In this document: in pieces, positions 21,970 to 32,724 of the stretch
Layout of the letters: each line of letters opens with the position of its first letter
Numbering within the stretch: position 1 is the stretch's first letter
Assembly: GCA_903632075.3 (NCBI GenBank)
Contig: CAHIKZ030004296.1
Location: 2,274,501-2,338,500, forward strand
Length of the DNA: 64,000 nucleotides
From: Acanthosepion pharaonis
Taxonomy: Eukaryota > Mollusca > Cephalopoda > Sepiida > Sepiidae
Reading direction: 5' to 3'
Notes under the pieces: model-generated
Database searches by the model: none
Seen by the model: only the letters and a program-made list of their open reading frames with translations
Told to the model about the DNA's origin: nothing
Position numbers and translations under genes: made by a program

Positions 21970-22243
21970 ATGCTACGAGGTGGAGTAATGGATAGCGGCT
22001 CGGATTGAGGAATCGGAGAGCCGTGTTCAAATTCCAGTCGAATCCATTACATTCACTTGGGAAAGGTATAAAACCTTTTCTTCTCCCCTCAGCTATGTGT
22101 AAAAAGCAGGACAGGTTCTATAGCCTTGGATGGCGGCTGGTCTACCGCAGAAAGAAATAGCAACCAAAATATACCTCGTCAGTCATGTATCAAAAGATAC
22201 ATGATCGCCTAAGCGTGTATCACGCATGGCACATAACTGACTG
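21970..22243 (+). repeat. tRNA-derived SINE, type A, long copy
   Basis: Head GGTGGAGTAATGGATAGCGG, B-box-like GTGTTCAAATTCCAG, body CACTTGGGAAAGGTATAAAA, and a long 3' part with CTATAGCCTTGGATGGC and ATGATCGCCTAAGCGTGT. Ends about 80 nt before the last SPARC exon. Confidence 0.75.
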
Positions 22244-22322
22244 ACGTGATTTTTAATTATAATGTTATTTATTTTTATTTTTACATTTTTGACTAATCAA
22301 TTATCATTTTTTTATTTTTCAG

Positions 22323-22360
22323 ATCAAGTTCCCAAACACTGCCTTCCATTAATGGATTAG
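22323..22360 (+). CDS. SPARC: SPARC last coding exon and stop
   Basis: The acceptor TTTTTCAG ends at 22322. The exon completes Asp and encodes QVPKHCLPLMD, then TAG at 22358-22360. It ends where the vertebrate protein ends (short tail after EF-hand 2), but the sequence is its own and contains an additional cysteine. The preceding intron (10777-22322) is 11.5 kb. The phase fit and tail length support it; the short length makes it slightly less certain than the other exons. Confidence 0.85.
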
Positions 22361-22810
22361 GCGTATTTTCCCATCAGGAAGTCTTTTATTCTGATTTGTA
22401 ATTTAAAAAAAAAAAATTAAATCAGTTTCTATGCAACTGTTTTTTGTTTTTTTTCTTTTTTGGCCATTACTCAAAGCGAAAGTTTTAAGAATAATTTTTT
22501 AACATAAGCTAATTAAAGATAGATTGCTATAGAAATAAAGATAGATTGCTATAGAAATGTAAAAACACTTTAGTCATTTATTTTCATCTTTTTTAAATAA
22601 AGAAATAGAAGAAATATATTCAGACTTTGTTCTAAATTTGGATTATATTCTTTACAATCTTTCAGCATTAACACAAAATAATGGGCACCTCACTACCATT
22701 TACATTTCATTTAAAATAATTTTTGTTTGTTGATCCAGGTTTTTATGAGAGCACAGTTGCTAGAGTAATGTTTGAAAGGTTTCATTTTCACATGAAATTT
22801 GTCCAATAAA
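22361..22810 (+). terminator. SPARC 3' UTR with candidate poly(A) signals
   Basis: AATAAA occurs at 22534-22539, 22596-22601 and 22805-22810 after the SPARC stop. Around 22514-22557 a ~21-base segment containing AGATAGATTGCTATAG is tandemly doubled. Which signal is used cannot be told from sequence; the LINE fragment from 22930 gives an outer bound. Confidence 0.5.
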
Positions 22811-22929
22811 ATTTTATGAAAATTTTATCGTTTTACGATTTTATTTCTTTTGACTTGATTTTTTTTTTCTTGTTAAGGTTTTACAGGTTTATTGAAATCA
22901 TTGATATTTAATTTTTTTTTTTTTCATAT

Positions 22930-23690
22930 CAGCACAAGCAAGGCGGGAGTGCCACTAGCACGCAAGGGGTTACAGAGAGTGAGAGCAAGAGTAAAGAGGT
23001 GTTTGAAGAAAGGATAAAGAGAAGGATGGGGATTAATATCAAGGCATCAGAAGATGTCGATTGACATTACATTAGTATATTTGAAGATTATAGATATCAA
23101 GGCAGCAAGTAAAAGAAAGGTGAGCTCCACTGTCGGGAAGTGCGAGAGAAGAAGTTGTTGGAGTAGAAGAGACAGCTATATTTAACCGTTTCGACACTGA
23201 AAGGGTGGGACCAAGATGCCAACCTAGTAGCACGCTTAAATTCATGCAGTTTGGGAACCAGAGAAAATAGTTCGTCAGAGCAGTTTCCATGGAAATACTT
23301 GTAGAAAAGACAGAGGGAAATCACAGCATGTCTGATAGGTCCTGATCTGGCATCTCGTCTACAGTTACTCTATCACATTGCATATCCGTCCCTGGATTTT
23401 GTTGAGGACTTCGAGATGAACAGCGGGGGCACCAGACCATATATGCTAGCAGTATTCAATGCAAGGGCGAATGACTGATTTGTAGATTTGAAGGATGGCC
23501 TCAGGTGAGAAAAAAACCTTTCTGGCGCGACACACAGATCCAACTTTCCTTGCGGTAGATGAAGCTATTGATTCAATGTAGTTGTTCCACCTCAAGCAGG
23601 CGCAGAGAGGCGCTCTCGTGGAGTTGGGAATTAGCCACCATTCCTTACAATAGAAACATCGCAAAACAATTTGATATTACACGAATATAG
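22930..23690 (-). pseudogene. Jockey/CR1-like LINE, C-terminal third of ORF2
   Basis: Read on the - strand: NNYIESIASSTARKVGSVCR and SPEAILQIYKSVIRPCIEYC (thumb/connection region), then SLCLFYKYFHGNCSDELF, FKRATRLASWSHPFSVET and FSRTSRQWSS. The 3' end is GTAACCCCTTGCGTGCTAGT-like and lies at 22930. Stops and frameshifts break it. Confidence 0.8.
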
Positions 23691-23769
23691 AAACTGCAAG
23701 AAGGTGGAATTTGAACGCAATCGCTATTCCAATATTAATGGAATCACTACGATTGATTAAAAACAATAC

Positions 23770-24110
23770 TGATATATATATATATACTTGTAAGTACCAT
23801 CTCCCTTCAAGACGTGAACAGTCCTGGGTCTCTGTCATTCTTTTACACAATGTCGCTAGGTAGGTTACTAACTGTTTCTATCTGCTCCCCTTGCTTGTGT
23901 CCTGTGAGCATGACATGTCTGGGGCACGTGATGAGGAAGACTTGTTTCTCGTTGTACGTTACAGAAATTTCAACAGATTTTTTTCTTATTCTAAATACAA
24001 GTGTCTTTTTGTTCCCATTTTCCTTAAAACTTCTTGTTTTGCTAAAATAATCCGTCCATGCTATTCTTCGTCTTCTATGTAATCATAATGATAATTTCTG
24101 TACTTCTTAA
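23770..24110. other. Mixed repeat debris
   Basis: Short TA run (23772-23786) followed by sequence resembling pieces of the RTE tail (ACATGTCTGGGGCACGTGAT, near 23915, matches the GHVMRK region). No intact feature. Confidence 0.4.
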
Positions 24111-24965
24111 GGCATTTAATACTAGTTTAAAAGCCGTACTGCAGTGGGCTCTTCACTTTGCCTTCATCATAATAGGTAAGGAGGAGTAGATGCGATAAGC
24201 TACAATAAACTACAGAAGAACTCAAAATTGATTGCTGCAGAGATGACACTATTGATAACTGACACTGAAAAGAAATTACAAAACTTCCCACAGAAGGTAC
24301 CGAAGGAGATCAAGGGGCTAACCATAAACTACAAGACAGAATACATGGTCATCAGTAAAAGGATGAACTTGGAATGCGTTTTGCAGGTCAGGGACACTAA
24401 AATCAAGCATGTGCGGAAGTTTAAATATCTGGCAACTGTTTTGAGAGAGCACAGTAAGTGCAACGCTGAGATCCGAAGACGTATTGGGATGGCCAAATAC
24501 GCATTCCAAAAGCTGGGCAGAGTAACCAAGAAAAGAGTACTGAGCTGCTACGTCCTTCCTTACGGCAGCGAATGCTGAACGGTCTCCTCGAAGATGAAGA
24601 AGAAATTCGAGGCAACGGAGGTATGGTTCTACAGAAAGATGCTAAAGATGCACCCAGTGTGTGAGCAACGATGAGGTTTTGGGGAGGATGCAAACAAGGA
24701 GGAAAGGTTATACTTATCAAGAGGTAGATTAAATTTCTGGGACACGTAATGAGAAAGAAGGGCCTGGAGAATCTGATACTCACAGGTCGAATAGAGGGAA
24801 AGAGAGACAAGGGAAAGCAACGCATGACATACCTGGCGGGCGTAAGTAAGTGTATGACAGTACGTAATCTGGGAGAAGTGACAGAGGAACGAAACTTATT
24901 GAGATCTACAAGAGATAGGGAGAAGTGGAGAGTCATGATCGCCTACGTCCTGAAGAAGAATTAAT
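24110..24965 (+). pseudogene. RTE-type LINE, C-terminal half, broken
   Basis: Frames in order: TDTEKKLQNF, KEIKGLTINYKTEYMVISK, RDTKIKHVRKFKYLATVLRE, EIRRRIGMAKYAFQKLGR, KKRVLSCYVLPYGSEC, then after breaks EVWFYRKMLKM and LRSTRDREKWRVMIAYVLKK, the last residues before the stop. Typical of RTE/BovB-like ORFs after the catalytic centre. Frameshifts at 24580-24760. Confidence 0.8.
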
Positions 24966-24974
24966 ACTTAAGCT

Positions 24975-25260
24975 TACCTTTTAAAAGTTCAACGATAATT
25001 CCTTTGCCGCCATTTTAATTTAATGACAATTTGATGTACGTAGGTCCTTACCTCCCGTACAAACAACTATTTTTATTTCATGGGTGACTTTCGCTGGATT
25101 TCACAATTAATTTCAGTTAATCCCAAATTTATTTCCAATTTATAAAAATTGTTTACATACAAAAAATTCGTCGCAAAAAATTTACGTAAAAAATCGCAAA
25201 AAAAAGAAAATGAAAACTTGGGAATCCAAAATTTCAGGATTGTGGGTCTGGATCTCTTGA
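24975..25260 (-). repeat. Interspersed repeat, inverted copy of 940-1430
   Basis: Reverse-complement match to 890-1430, including GATGTACGTAGGTCCTTACC (25033) and TTGGGAATCCAAAATTTCAG. No coding potential recognised. Confidence 0.55.
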
Positions 25261-25800
25261 AGTTTCTGGAACCCATAATGAGAAAAGAGGGCTTGAAGAA
25301 TTTAAAACTCACAGGGCATATAAAAAGGCAAGATATTTTCTATCCCACGTCTCGCTTATGAACCTTTCTTCCGGCTTTCTTTGGCAATGTCCTAGCATTT
25401 TACAGTTGAAATGGCTAGATGTAACCGTAAGTTCTATGCTAACAGTTTCTTCTATCTTACTTTTCACTTGTGGAACTCTCTTCCGGTTTATTGCATCCCA
25501 GTCAACTTTGATCTTCAAAACATTTAAGCGCAATGTCAATCGTTCTCTTCTGTTTTCTTAATTCTTGTTCTTTTATTGTCCTCTCCTTAATAGTGCTTGT
25601 TTTAAAACTCAGTAACCCCTTGTGTCTTAGTGGCTTTATTTCCTTGCCTGTGTTGAAATGAAAAAAAATAGGTACAGAAAGCGACCTAACGAGCTTGATA
25701 TCAAAACGAGGACAGGGAGAAACATAGCAACTATAGATAGAACGTTAATGAGAGCTATGATCATCCAGATTCTAAAGGAATATGGCGCCTAAAGACGTTC
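25255..25800 (+). repeat. RTE tail interrupted by a LINE 3' end
   Basis: 25260-25335 encodes FLEPIMRKEGLKNLKLTGHI (RTE tail), 25340-25670 is a jockey/CR1-like LINE 3' end (MLTVSSILLFTCGTLFR, terminus GTAACCCCTTGTGTCTTAGT), and 25685-25795 returns to the RTE tail end (TLMRAMIIQILKEYG). The LINE end therefore sits inside an older RTE copy. Confidence 0.65.
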
Positions 25801-26271
25801 AGCATGTGGCAACTAACGTTCTTTAAAAATAAGGAAATAATAATTTATTTATTTTTAAAGATTCTTCATCAGTTACAAGTTTTAGTCTACACCCTAAATA
25901 CTTGGAAAGTGCTTGGTAAGTATAAATAAATTAGAAACACATGACAATTGGTCAAAATGTTATGTTTGTTCTAATTTAAGTCCTCGTATTCTTAGTATAG
26001 CGGAAACCAAACGACAACCTAGTCTACGTAGTTACATGTACACACTCCATCCGGTCATCCATTTACTAGAATTCAGTAAATCAGACATTCCATCAACTGG
26101 GGATTATCCTGTCATCTGGCAAAAGTATTTTCAACGAAGTCAAAAATAATTATGAAATAAAGAGTTTTTTTACCCATTTATTTTTATTACATTTTATCTT
26201 TATTTCTATCTATCTATCTATCTATATATATATATATATATATCGTATGGCTTCTTTGATTCTAATGTTTG

Positions 26272-26525
26272 GTCAGTTAGTTAAGTGTCACACGCGTGGG
26301 CGATCATGTATCTCTCGATATATAACTGACGAGGCAGAAAATTGTCCCCGTAGTAAGTTGCCGTTTCTTTCTGTGGTAGAGTGGTGGTTGCCAATCAAGG
26401 CTAAAGAACCCAGTCTGTCATGCTATTCAACCCATAGCTGGGAGCGAGAAGAGATGGATTCATACCTTTCGCAAGGGTATTTGTGTGTAATTGAATATAG
26501 CGAATATCCATTACACTACTTAAGA
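26272..26525 (-). repeat. SINE type A (reverse)
   Basis: Reverse copy: CAGTTAGTTAAGTGTCACAC, GTTGCCAATCAAGGCTAAAG, CCATAGCTGGGAGCGAG, ATACCTTTCGCAAGGGTATT; the tRNA-like head, around 26500, is only partly kept. A TA run at 26224-26243 borders it. Confidence 0.65.
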
Positions 26526-26738
26526 AAGTCTGTTAGTTTTAGAGTATGGGTTATTAGATGTTTAGTCAGTGGAGCCGTGATGTGGTTGTAATGAGTGTAA
26601 TAGGAATTTGTATTCATGTCTGCGTTTGGGACTGAACTGTGTTCTTTTGTTAAGGAGCTTCTATTGATCTGAAAATAATTAGGCAAAATGAAGCTATTTT
26701 CGCGCAGAGCAGACATTCACACCAAACAGAACAGAAAT

Positions 26739-26769
<31 letters not shown>

Positions 26770-26774
26770 ATCTT

Positions 26775-27043
26775 CGCCGTTAGTGGAACTCGTTGCCGAG
26801 TATTGGGGTTCTCATCAAAATTTCCTACTGTGTGAGTCCTAAGTTGGATATGAAGAGACGTCCGCGGCCACCGCATGGTAAGGTAGCAGGGTTCAGTGGA
26901 TGGAGAGCTCTGGCTTTTCTTTGGTTTCCCTTTGGTCTCCCTTCGTCTCTTCTATTTCTCTTCTGGTGTTTTGGAAGAATGACTTTTTTTTGGGGGGGGG
27001 GTTCTCATGGACTGCTCTTCTGCAATTGGTTCTTTCCGCAGCC
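26775..27043 (-). repeat. Mariner-associated end sequence, copy 1
   Basis: About 85% like 27420-27660 by eye (CGAGTATTGGGGTTCTCATC, GGATATGAAGAGACGTCCGC, GGTAGCAGGGTTCAGTGGAT, TTCTGCAATTGGTTCTTTCC). The second copy runs straight into a mariner transposase remnant on the - strand, so this is probably the 3' end of another copy of that mariner. Confidence 0.5.
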
Positions 27044-27230
27044 TGATAACTGACATCCATTAGACACGTTGAACTAGAACAGTGTACCAAGCGAAATAAT
27101 GGGTTCAGTCCGACATTCCAACCACCTGAAGAAGGCCGGGGCGTACAACGGCCGAAACGTTGTGATAAATATGGCAACAAAGATGAGGACAATAGTCTGA
27201 ATAATGTAAATAGTGTATAGTGCCTCATGT
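27044..27230 (+). repeat. SINE type B, body only
   Basis: CTGATAACTGACATCCATTA, then GTTGAACTAGAACAGTG, CCACCTGAAGAAGGCCGGGG and CGGCCGAAACGTTGTGATAA. The tRNA-like head is absent. Confidence 0.65.
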
Positions 27231-27419
27231 TTATTATTAGTCTGTTGGTACGAAAATAACGTTATAATATTTCAGGACACTGTGTTTTGTTTATTAGCAG
27301 CTTATTGTTTAGAAAAATCTCAAGTCCTTACGAGTACAATATACAATAAGTTTCATTACTGTTCGATTAAAATTATCCTCATTATGAAAGAATTAGTATG
27401 AAGTTAAGACTTCGTTGTC

Positions 27420-28150
27420 GTTGGCAGAACTCATTGTCGAATACTAAGGGTGCTCATCAACATTTCCTGCTGTGCGAGTCCTATGTTGGATATGAAGAGA
27501 CAGCCACCGCATGGTAGGGTAGCAGGGTTTAGTGGGCTGAGAGATCTGGCTTTTCTTTGGTCTCCCTTTGGTTTCTCTTCGTCTCTTTTATTTATCTTCT
27601 GATGTTTTCGAAGGATTTTTTTTTTTGTGGACTGCTTTTCTCCAGTTGGATCTTTCTGCAGCTTCCGTCTCCTAAATTTACCGGATCGATTTCTGTTCTC
27701 AATAAGGTGTTTTCGGGCTGATACTCGAATCGATACGATGGCGGTCTTCGACGAGTCCTTGCTATCCTGGGCCTGCTGGTTGGTCTTCTTCCCGACGACC
27801 TTCTCCACAAGGGATTAAAATCAGAAGAATTAGGAGGCCACATGTCGGGGGTGGCAGGATCGTGAAAATTCCCGGTCAGACATTTTTGGACTATATATGC
27901 GTTGTGGGAAGAAGATTTGGGCTGGAATACTTTCGGCCACCCACTCAGACCGGGGTTTGACCACTGTGCCCAACACTTTGATGTAGCTTATAACATTGAC
28001 ACTGGGAAAAAAGTGGGTGACATGACATGGAGCTCGTTGCTCACGATTTAAAGGTCCATTACAGACAATGGGGAGTTGGTGTACATCACCATAGGTACTT
28101 CTGTGGGGGTCAGTGTAGAACCGTCTGTTGTTCTTTCTATTCACCTAGTC
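27420..28150 (-). pseudogene. Mariner transposase remnant, WPPNS-PDLNPL type
   Basis: Tc1/mariner-superfamily cut-and-paste transposase fragment, read from 28150 down. Frames give HFFPSVNVISYIKVLGTVVK and SEWVAESIPAQIFF (catalytic core approach), MWPPNSSDFNPL around 27843, the region of the last catalytic acidic residue, then VEKVVGKKTNQQAQDSKDSS and the tail HLIENRNRSGKFRRRKL. Frameshifts and stops throughout; N-terminal DNA-binding half missing. 27420-27660 is its non-coding 3' end. A better copy of the same type is at 59590-59995. Confidence 0.75.
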
Positions 28151-28514
28151 ACTTTCAATTAGCTTGCTATCTCCCAGTCGCCATCGTTGGTGTTTAGATC
28201 CAGGATGACAGAGTGCCTTTTCTATTTCCTGTCATTGAATGTTGACATGTTATCAGTACACCAGGGAGAGAAACGGAAACGTTAAAATTTTGCGCATGCC
28301 ACGTAACATTATATTAGGCTGTCTTTCATTTATAGTCTGCCAAAATATGTTCCTAAATGCCTCTTTGCCATGCCTGTATCTATTTTTGTTTTTGACTCTC
28401 TTTCAGCTCAAACTTAAGTTTAAGTTTTTGACTATAGTGCAAACTAAACCTACGCCTATGTCTATTGTACGATATAATTTGGCAATAAACTGGAAAAGGT
28501 AAAATAAGTAAAAC

Positions 28515-28720
28515 CAATCCAAACCTGCAGACGAGGAGTTTTTCCAGGTTTTACTTAACCGTTTGTCCGAAAATTATGATTTATTTTGATTAAAATGCTT
28601 ATCTACTGCCACTAAAAGTTCTGAATCATCCGAAAATGTCTTCCTTTTCAAGCCTCTTTTAAGATTTTGAAACAAGAATTAGTCAAATGGAGCAAGATTT
28701 GACGACTTGAGTAGATCCTC
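28515..28720 (-). pseudogene. Second mariner type, C-terminal fragment
   Basis: The - strand reads DLLKSSNLAPFD, then after a stop FLFQNLKRGLKRKTFSDDSE and LLVAVDKHFNQNKS. LAPxDxFLFxxLKxxLKGxxF is the conserved C-terminal motif of the HPPYSPDLAPSDY class of mariners, distinct from the element at 27.4-28.1 kb. Confidence 0.7.
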
Positions 28721-28744
28721 TTAAACCCCAAATGCTTCCAAACT

Positions 28745-29240
28745 ACCATCGTCTTGTCAGCCCTGTAAAAAGATGGGTTATTTAATGCCACCCCCCACCA
28801 AGTAAATATTTTCTAAACAATTTTATGCATTCAATTAAATATATTTTAGGCACAATTTTATGGTGTCAGGGTTAGGATTATATATTATATATTTTGAAAG
28901 CAACTGCATGTCTTCAACTACAGATAAACTATATTGTTGGTCATTTTGTTATAAAGTGTATTGTTAGTAATTCTACTATAAAATGTATTACTGATAATTT
29001 TACTATAAATAGGTATTGTTGGTATTTTTATATATAAATATATTTTGCTGGTATTTTCACTATGAAACTGTATTTGTATACTTTCATAGTGTTTTGTTTG
29101 GGGTTTACTATTTGTCCATAGAAGAGACCTTGACGGGTGCTACCATCAGCAACTGAGGTGGTTCCACGCCCCTCAAAATCTCCCAATCATTTGCATTGCT
29201 GCCGGATGTAGTTTATCGTCATACCCAGGACTATCCTACA
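28745..29240 (-). mobile_element. Minisatellite-bearing element (copy 2, reverse)
   Basis: GATGGGTTATTTAATGCCAC at the left, tandem ATTGTTGGTCATTTTGTTAT-type ~28-bp units at 28930-29090, then GTGCTACCATCAGCAACTGA, GGTGGTTCCACGCCCCTCAA and TAGTTTATCGTCATACCCAG. Reverse complement of the layout at 14150-14720. Confidence 0.65.
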
Positions 29241-29559
29241 AAAAAAAAAAAATAGAACACCTTTCCGTATTTTACATCGTTATTTTTCTTCCAATGGCAC
29301 CTTTAATCGGCAGGTCTAGAGTAGTATTCTCAGTTAACTGTTTGGACTGCCAGATAACTAGGTTCGCTTAACCAACACCTTCATCTATAAGGTCATGTTT
29401 CAGTGATGGACATTTGGAGCGTTAATTTTAATGTCACTTTTCTGTTGCTTCAGCTGAACTAGCGTATATGACTTTTATACAATCTACAGTCGAATAAGGT
29501 TGTAGAAGTATTTTTCTTTATTTTTACATCTGATGTCTTCTCTTTTTTATTTCTTAACT

Positions 29560-29930
29560 CCCTCTCTATATAGGGTTCATTTCTATGCTTAAGCTACTGA
29601 TAGCTCGTCTGTAGGTTAAGCATAGAAGTGGCAGTGCTGAAAAGTCCTTGGTCCAGTCAAGAGGGGATTGACCAAGATATTTGTAGATACCCTTCCACCC
29701 CACAATACAACATTCTTTGAATGTCATTTCCCGAGTTTCCTTAATCATTTCCCCAAATTTCGATTTATTGCCACTGAAATGCTAATCTGCTGCAATTAAC
29801 ACCTCTGACTTATTAGAAAATTGTCCCCTTTTCAAACCGCTTTGTAATATTTAGAAACAGGTGCAGCAAATCCTTGCGTGTAGGGTAGATGGTCTCTCAA
29901 ACTTGTCACACCTACAAAAGAGAATAAATT
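29560..29930 (-). pseudogene. Second mariner type, C-terminal fragment (copy 2)
   Basis: Shifted frames give SGLKRGQFSNKSEVLIAAD and HFSGNKSKFGEMIKETRE, homologous to 28515-28720. About 150 nt of diverged sequence continues to 29560. Inactive. Confidence 0.6.
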
Positions 29931-30132
29931 TCCACAGCTTTTTTCACCTATTTTTTTCAACGACTTCTTTAAGTAGCACAGTAAGTTAGAGTAATACTTT
30001 GCATTTTTGGCCTTTCTAGAAATATTTGATTAATTCGTTTTTTACGGTTTATGAACCCTTTTCAGGTTATTTAAAGTCAAAAAATAGCTTTAGATTGTAA
30101 GAATTTATTTAAATAATAATGGTAGACGTCTT
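29930..30132. other. Unassigned spacer
   Basis: AT-rich, nothing recognised; the same holds for 30360-30700. Confidence 0.4.
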
Positions 30133-30290
30133 ACTAATCAACCCATAGCTGAGTAAGGAAGACGTGGATTCATAGCTTTTCCAAGATTATTTGCACGTAA
30201 GTGAATATAGCGAACCCAACTGGAATTGGAACTCAGCTCTCCGATTAAAAATTCCAAGCCATTATCCATTACGCCACCTGCACATCCACG
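30133..30290 (-). repeat. SINE type A (reverse)
   Basis: AACCCATAGCTGAGTAAGGA, CATAGCTTTTCCAAGATTAT, GAACTCAGCTCTCCGATT (B-box side) and ATCCATTACGCCACCTGC (A-box side). Confidence 0.65.
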
Positions 30291-30926
30291 CCTACAGCAC
30301 TTAGTATTCCTAAGTAGACACCATTTTGGGGGATAGTAAACTATCAAATTGCCTTATTTGTCCCCCAAAATATAATAACGACCTTTCCTTCAGACTTTTC
30401 GGTTTTGAAATTCTTCGTATGTCAAGAACCTGTGTGTTGCCAAGGCATGGACCATTTTTTCTGTTTCCGTGTCATAGTATAGTAATTATGTTTTATTAAA
30501 AAGTAGTAAATTCTTCTCACAAATTATCACTAGATCGCTGAAGATGCGGTATTCACACATTTTGGTTACTAGCTGTATGACAGCTTTTGCATACCTAAAT
30601 AAGGCGTTCCCATAATATCTTTAGTGTCTCTGCAATTATTATTTTTTCTTTTTTGACCGAGATTTGTCTACAGGTCAACATTAGGTCATGAAGATAATCA
30701 ATTGTAGCGAACCATGAATATTAACCAAATGTCTTGTGGAAAAGTAATTTCTTTATTGCTAAAGTCGTGCCATCGTTTTGTTTTTATTTCTTATTTTAAC
30801 GGAAGGTTGCTTCTCGTTTTGGGGTGTCAGGATCATCAGTTTGTAACAACTGCCAAGCTAGGAATAGATAGTTTCACTTATCGTCTGGTTCACGCTCCTC
30901 TCCTATCTTATGAACAGGAGTAGGGG

Positions 30927-31345
30927 TTTATCCCTTGTTTCCTGTTTAGGATTGGATTTCCAGGTTCCTTTTAAGGTCTTTTCCTTCTCTTTCACTCCGA
31001 GTAGCTCGTTAAGCAACATCATGACTGATCAGTACTTAGATGGGTGACCGATTGGAAATAGTAGAGTTTTATCCCTTGTTTCCTGTTTAGGATTGGGTTT
31101 CAGGTTTCTTCTAAAGTCTTTTCATTCTCTTTCACTCCCAATATCCCGTTAAGCAACATCGAGCCTGACCAGTACCTAGATGGGTGACTGATTGGGAATA
31201 GTAGAGGTTTATCCCTTGTTTCCTGTTTAGGATTGGGTTTTGGGTTCCTGCTAAAGTCTTTTCATTCTCTTTCACTCCCAGTAGCCCGTTAAGCAACATT
31301 AAGACTGATTAGTACTTAAATGGGTGACCGATAGCTTTATCCCTT
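30927..31345 (+). repeat. Tandem array of 5S rRNA-derived ~140-bp units
   Basis: Units start at about 30927, 31068, 31208 and 31336 (last one partial) with TTTATCCCTTGTTTCCTG. Each full unit carries a 60-nt stretch such as GTTAAGCAACATC followed by CAGTACTTAGATGGGTGACC and GATTGG-AATAG. This matches the 3' half of metazoan 5S rRNA (box A remnant GTTAAGCAAC, box C with TAGTACTTGGATGGGTGACC). The 5' half of 5S is replaced by unrelated sequence, so these are not functional 5S genes. Confidence 0.75.
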
Positions 31346-31794
31346 GTTTCTTGGGTTGTATGTTTCAACTTTCAATAAGAATGAATTTGTATGAAGTCAA
31401 ATCAATGGAAAATGCAAAATTTGAACTTTTATTTCTATTACTTCCAGAGAAGGTTTATATACTAGTGTAAATTTTATAGAAAATGGAAACGAAAAGTAGA
31501 CTGATACTAAACATTAGAAAGAGTCAGTTAAAAATTCTTGGAGAGTGGACTAAGAAATTTTGAACCTCACAGGACATATTGATAGCAAAAGTTTTAAAAA
31601 GGAAAACAGCGCATAACCTACTTAAAGAGATTGTGTAAATGGTTGACAGAACAGGGATTAGGTTAATCTTTTTGTTGGTCCCAAATATAATTGAATCGTA
31701 GAATATAAAACCTTTATGCAACATCATTTACGTTAAAAGTATTTACATATATGTCAGGTAATTGAATGAAAAATCGAGAAAAAAAATCTGTCTA

Positions 31795-32180
31795 TGTTTC
31801 TGTGATGAGGTATTGTAAATATTTACATTATTTACATTGTCCTCATCTTTATTGCCATGTTCACGACGTTTCGGACGTTGTACGCCCCAGCCTTCTTCAG
31901 TATCTGTCTATATTTCTGAGATGAGGTATTGTAATTATTTACATTGTTCGGACTGTTGTCCTCATCTTTATTGCCATGTTCACGGCGTTTCGGTCGTTGT
32001 AAGCCCCGGCCTTCTTCAAGTGATTGGAATTTCGAATTGAACCCTTTATTTCGTTCACCGGTATAGATTGTTCTAGTTCCACGACCCATGCCTCTTCCAG
32101 ATGTCTCAGCTATCTCCTTTTAATTCAACTTTTCAAGCTTTTTTTCACCACTGCCGTAACCAGGCATTGAACTCACAAAT
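31795..32180 (-). repeat. SINE type B with doubled tail (reverse)
   Basis: The 3' body (GAGATGAGGTATTGTAAT, TTTATTGCCATGTTCACGAC, GTTTCGGACGTTGTACGCCC) occurs twice in tandem at 31800-31900 and 31905-32035, followed by the middle and a tRNA-like head fragment (AGGCATTGAACTCACA at 32160). Confidence 0.7.
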
Positions 32181-32700
32181 CAAAATAAGCAGTTTATTAA
32201 CACAAAAACAAAAATTATATAACCTTAATCTTTACAAATGATTCCTTAGTATGGCCTGGACACTGGCCACTTACCGGTAGATGATGATTTTCGCACCGGC
32301 ACCGGTTCGCGGGCCAACATTGTGAGTAGCACTGATTTAGAGTACCACCGTTCAGTGTAACTGGAGAAAACTCAGGTTCTGAACTGTGATGATAAAAGTA
32401 TACTAGCTTAGTTTTTTAGGTATTGAAAGTTACAAGTCAGTGTCCACCACCATAAGGCGGTTACAGCTAGGTCAGAGGATAGATTAGTAGCAGAACTCCC
32501 ATCATCTTTATTTTGGGCATTGCTTTCATAAAGTGTGATATCATAAGTGTTGGGATTGTAAAATTCGTCTGCTCCTATATATAGAGATTGGTCACATGAT
32601 GTTAGGCGGTCTCTCATTGATTAAAAAAAACAAAAAAACACGTGGGTTCAAAAAAATGCTGACCACCACCTGAGGAGGGACGGGACCTGTTCCAAAGTAA
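32180..32700. other. Unassigned spacer
   Basis: No gene recognised. A short purine/A-rich interval at 32620-32645. Possible old LINE debris. Confidence 0.35.
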
Positions 32701-32724
32701 CATAGAAGAAATTATCTTCGACGC

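Larger units (their letters stand above)
139..22360 (+). other. SPARC: SPARC gene, 3' seven coding exons (partial at 5' end)
   Basis: Secreted matricellular glycoprotein of the SPARC/osteonectin/BM-40 family; known members bind calcium and fibrillar or basement-membrane collagen and tune cell-matrix contacts. Exons 139-223, 2524-2633, 4254-4392, 6813-6895, 7042-7160, 10628-10776 and 22323-22360 join to 723 nt, 240 residues plus stop, with no frame break. Domain order is acidic segment, follistatin-like/Kazal module, then EC module with two EF-hands. The exon for the signal peptide and first residues is upstream of the window. The protein is somewhat shorter than the ~300-residue vertebrate form, mainly in the linker between the first EC helix and EF-hand 1. 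Introns hold only repeats and unassigned AT-rich sequence. Identification is by motif recognition; confidence is high because the whole domain series is colinear. Confidence 0.95.

Noticed and set aside
21970..22040. Genuine tRNA genes at SINE heads
   Set aside because: A and B boxes are recognisable, but no cloverleaf with paired acceptor and anticodon stems can be drawn; the same head occurs in many SINE copies.
26247..26591. 114-codon frame on +
   Set aside because: It covers a reverse type A SINE; tRNA-derived SINEs do not code.
30927..31345. CRISPR-like array
   Set aside because: Units are ~140 bp with continuous similarity and no unique spacers, in an animal genome; they match 5S rRNA instead. 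The 32.7-kb array is rejected as CRISPR for the same spacing reason.
30927..31345. Functional 5S rRNA genes
   Set aside because: The first half of 5S (up to box A) is missing in every unit and the conserved part has several changes.
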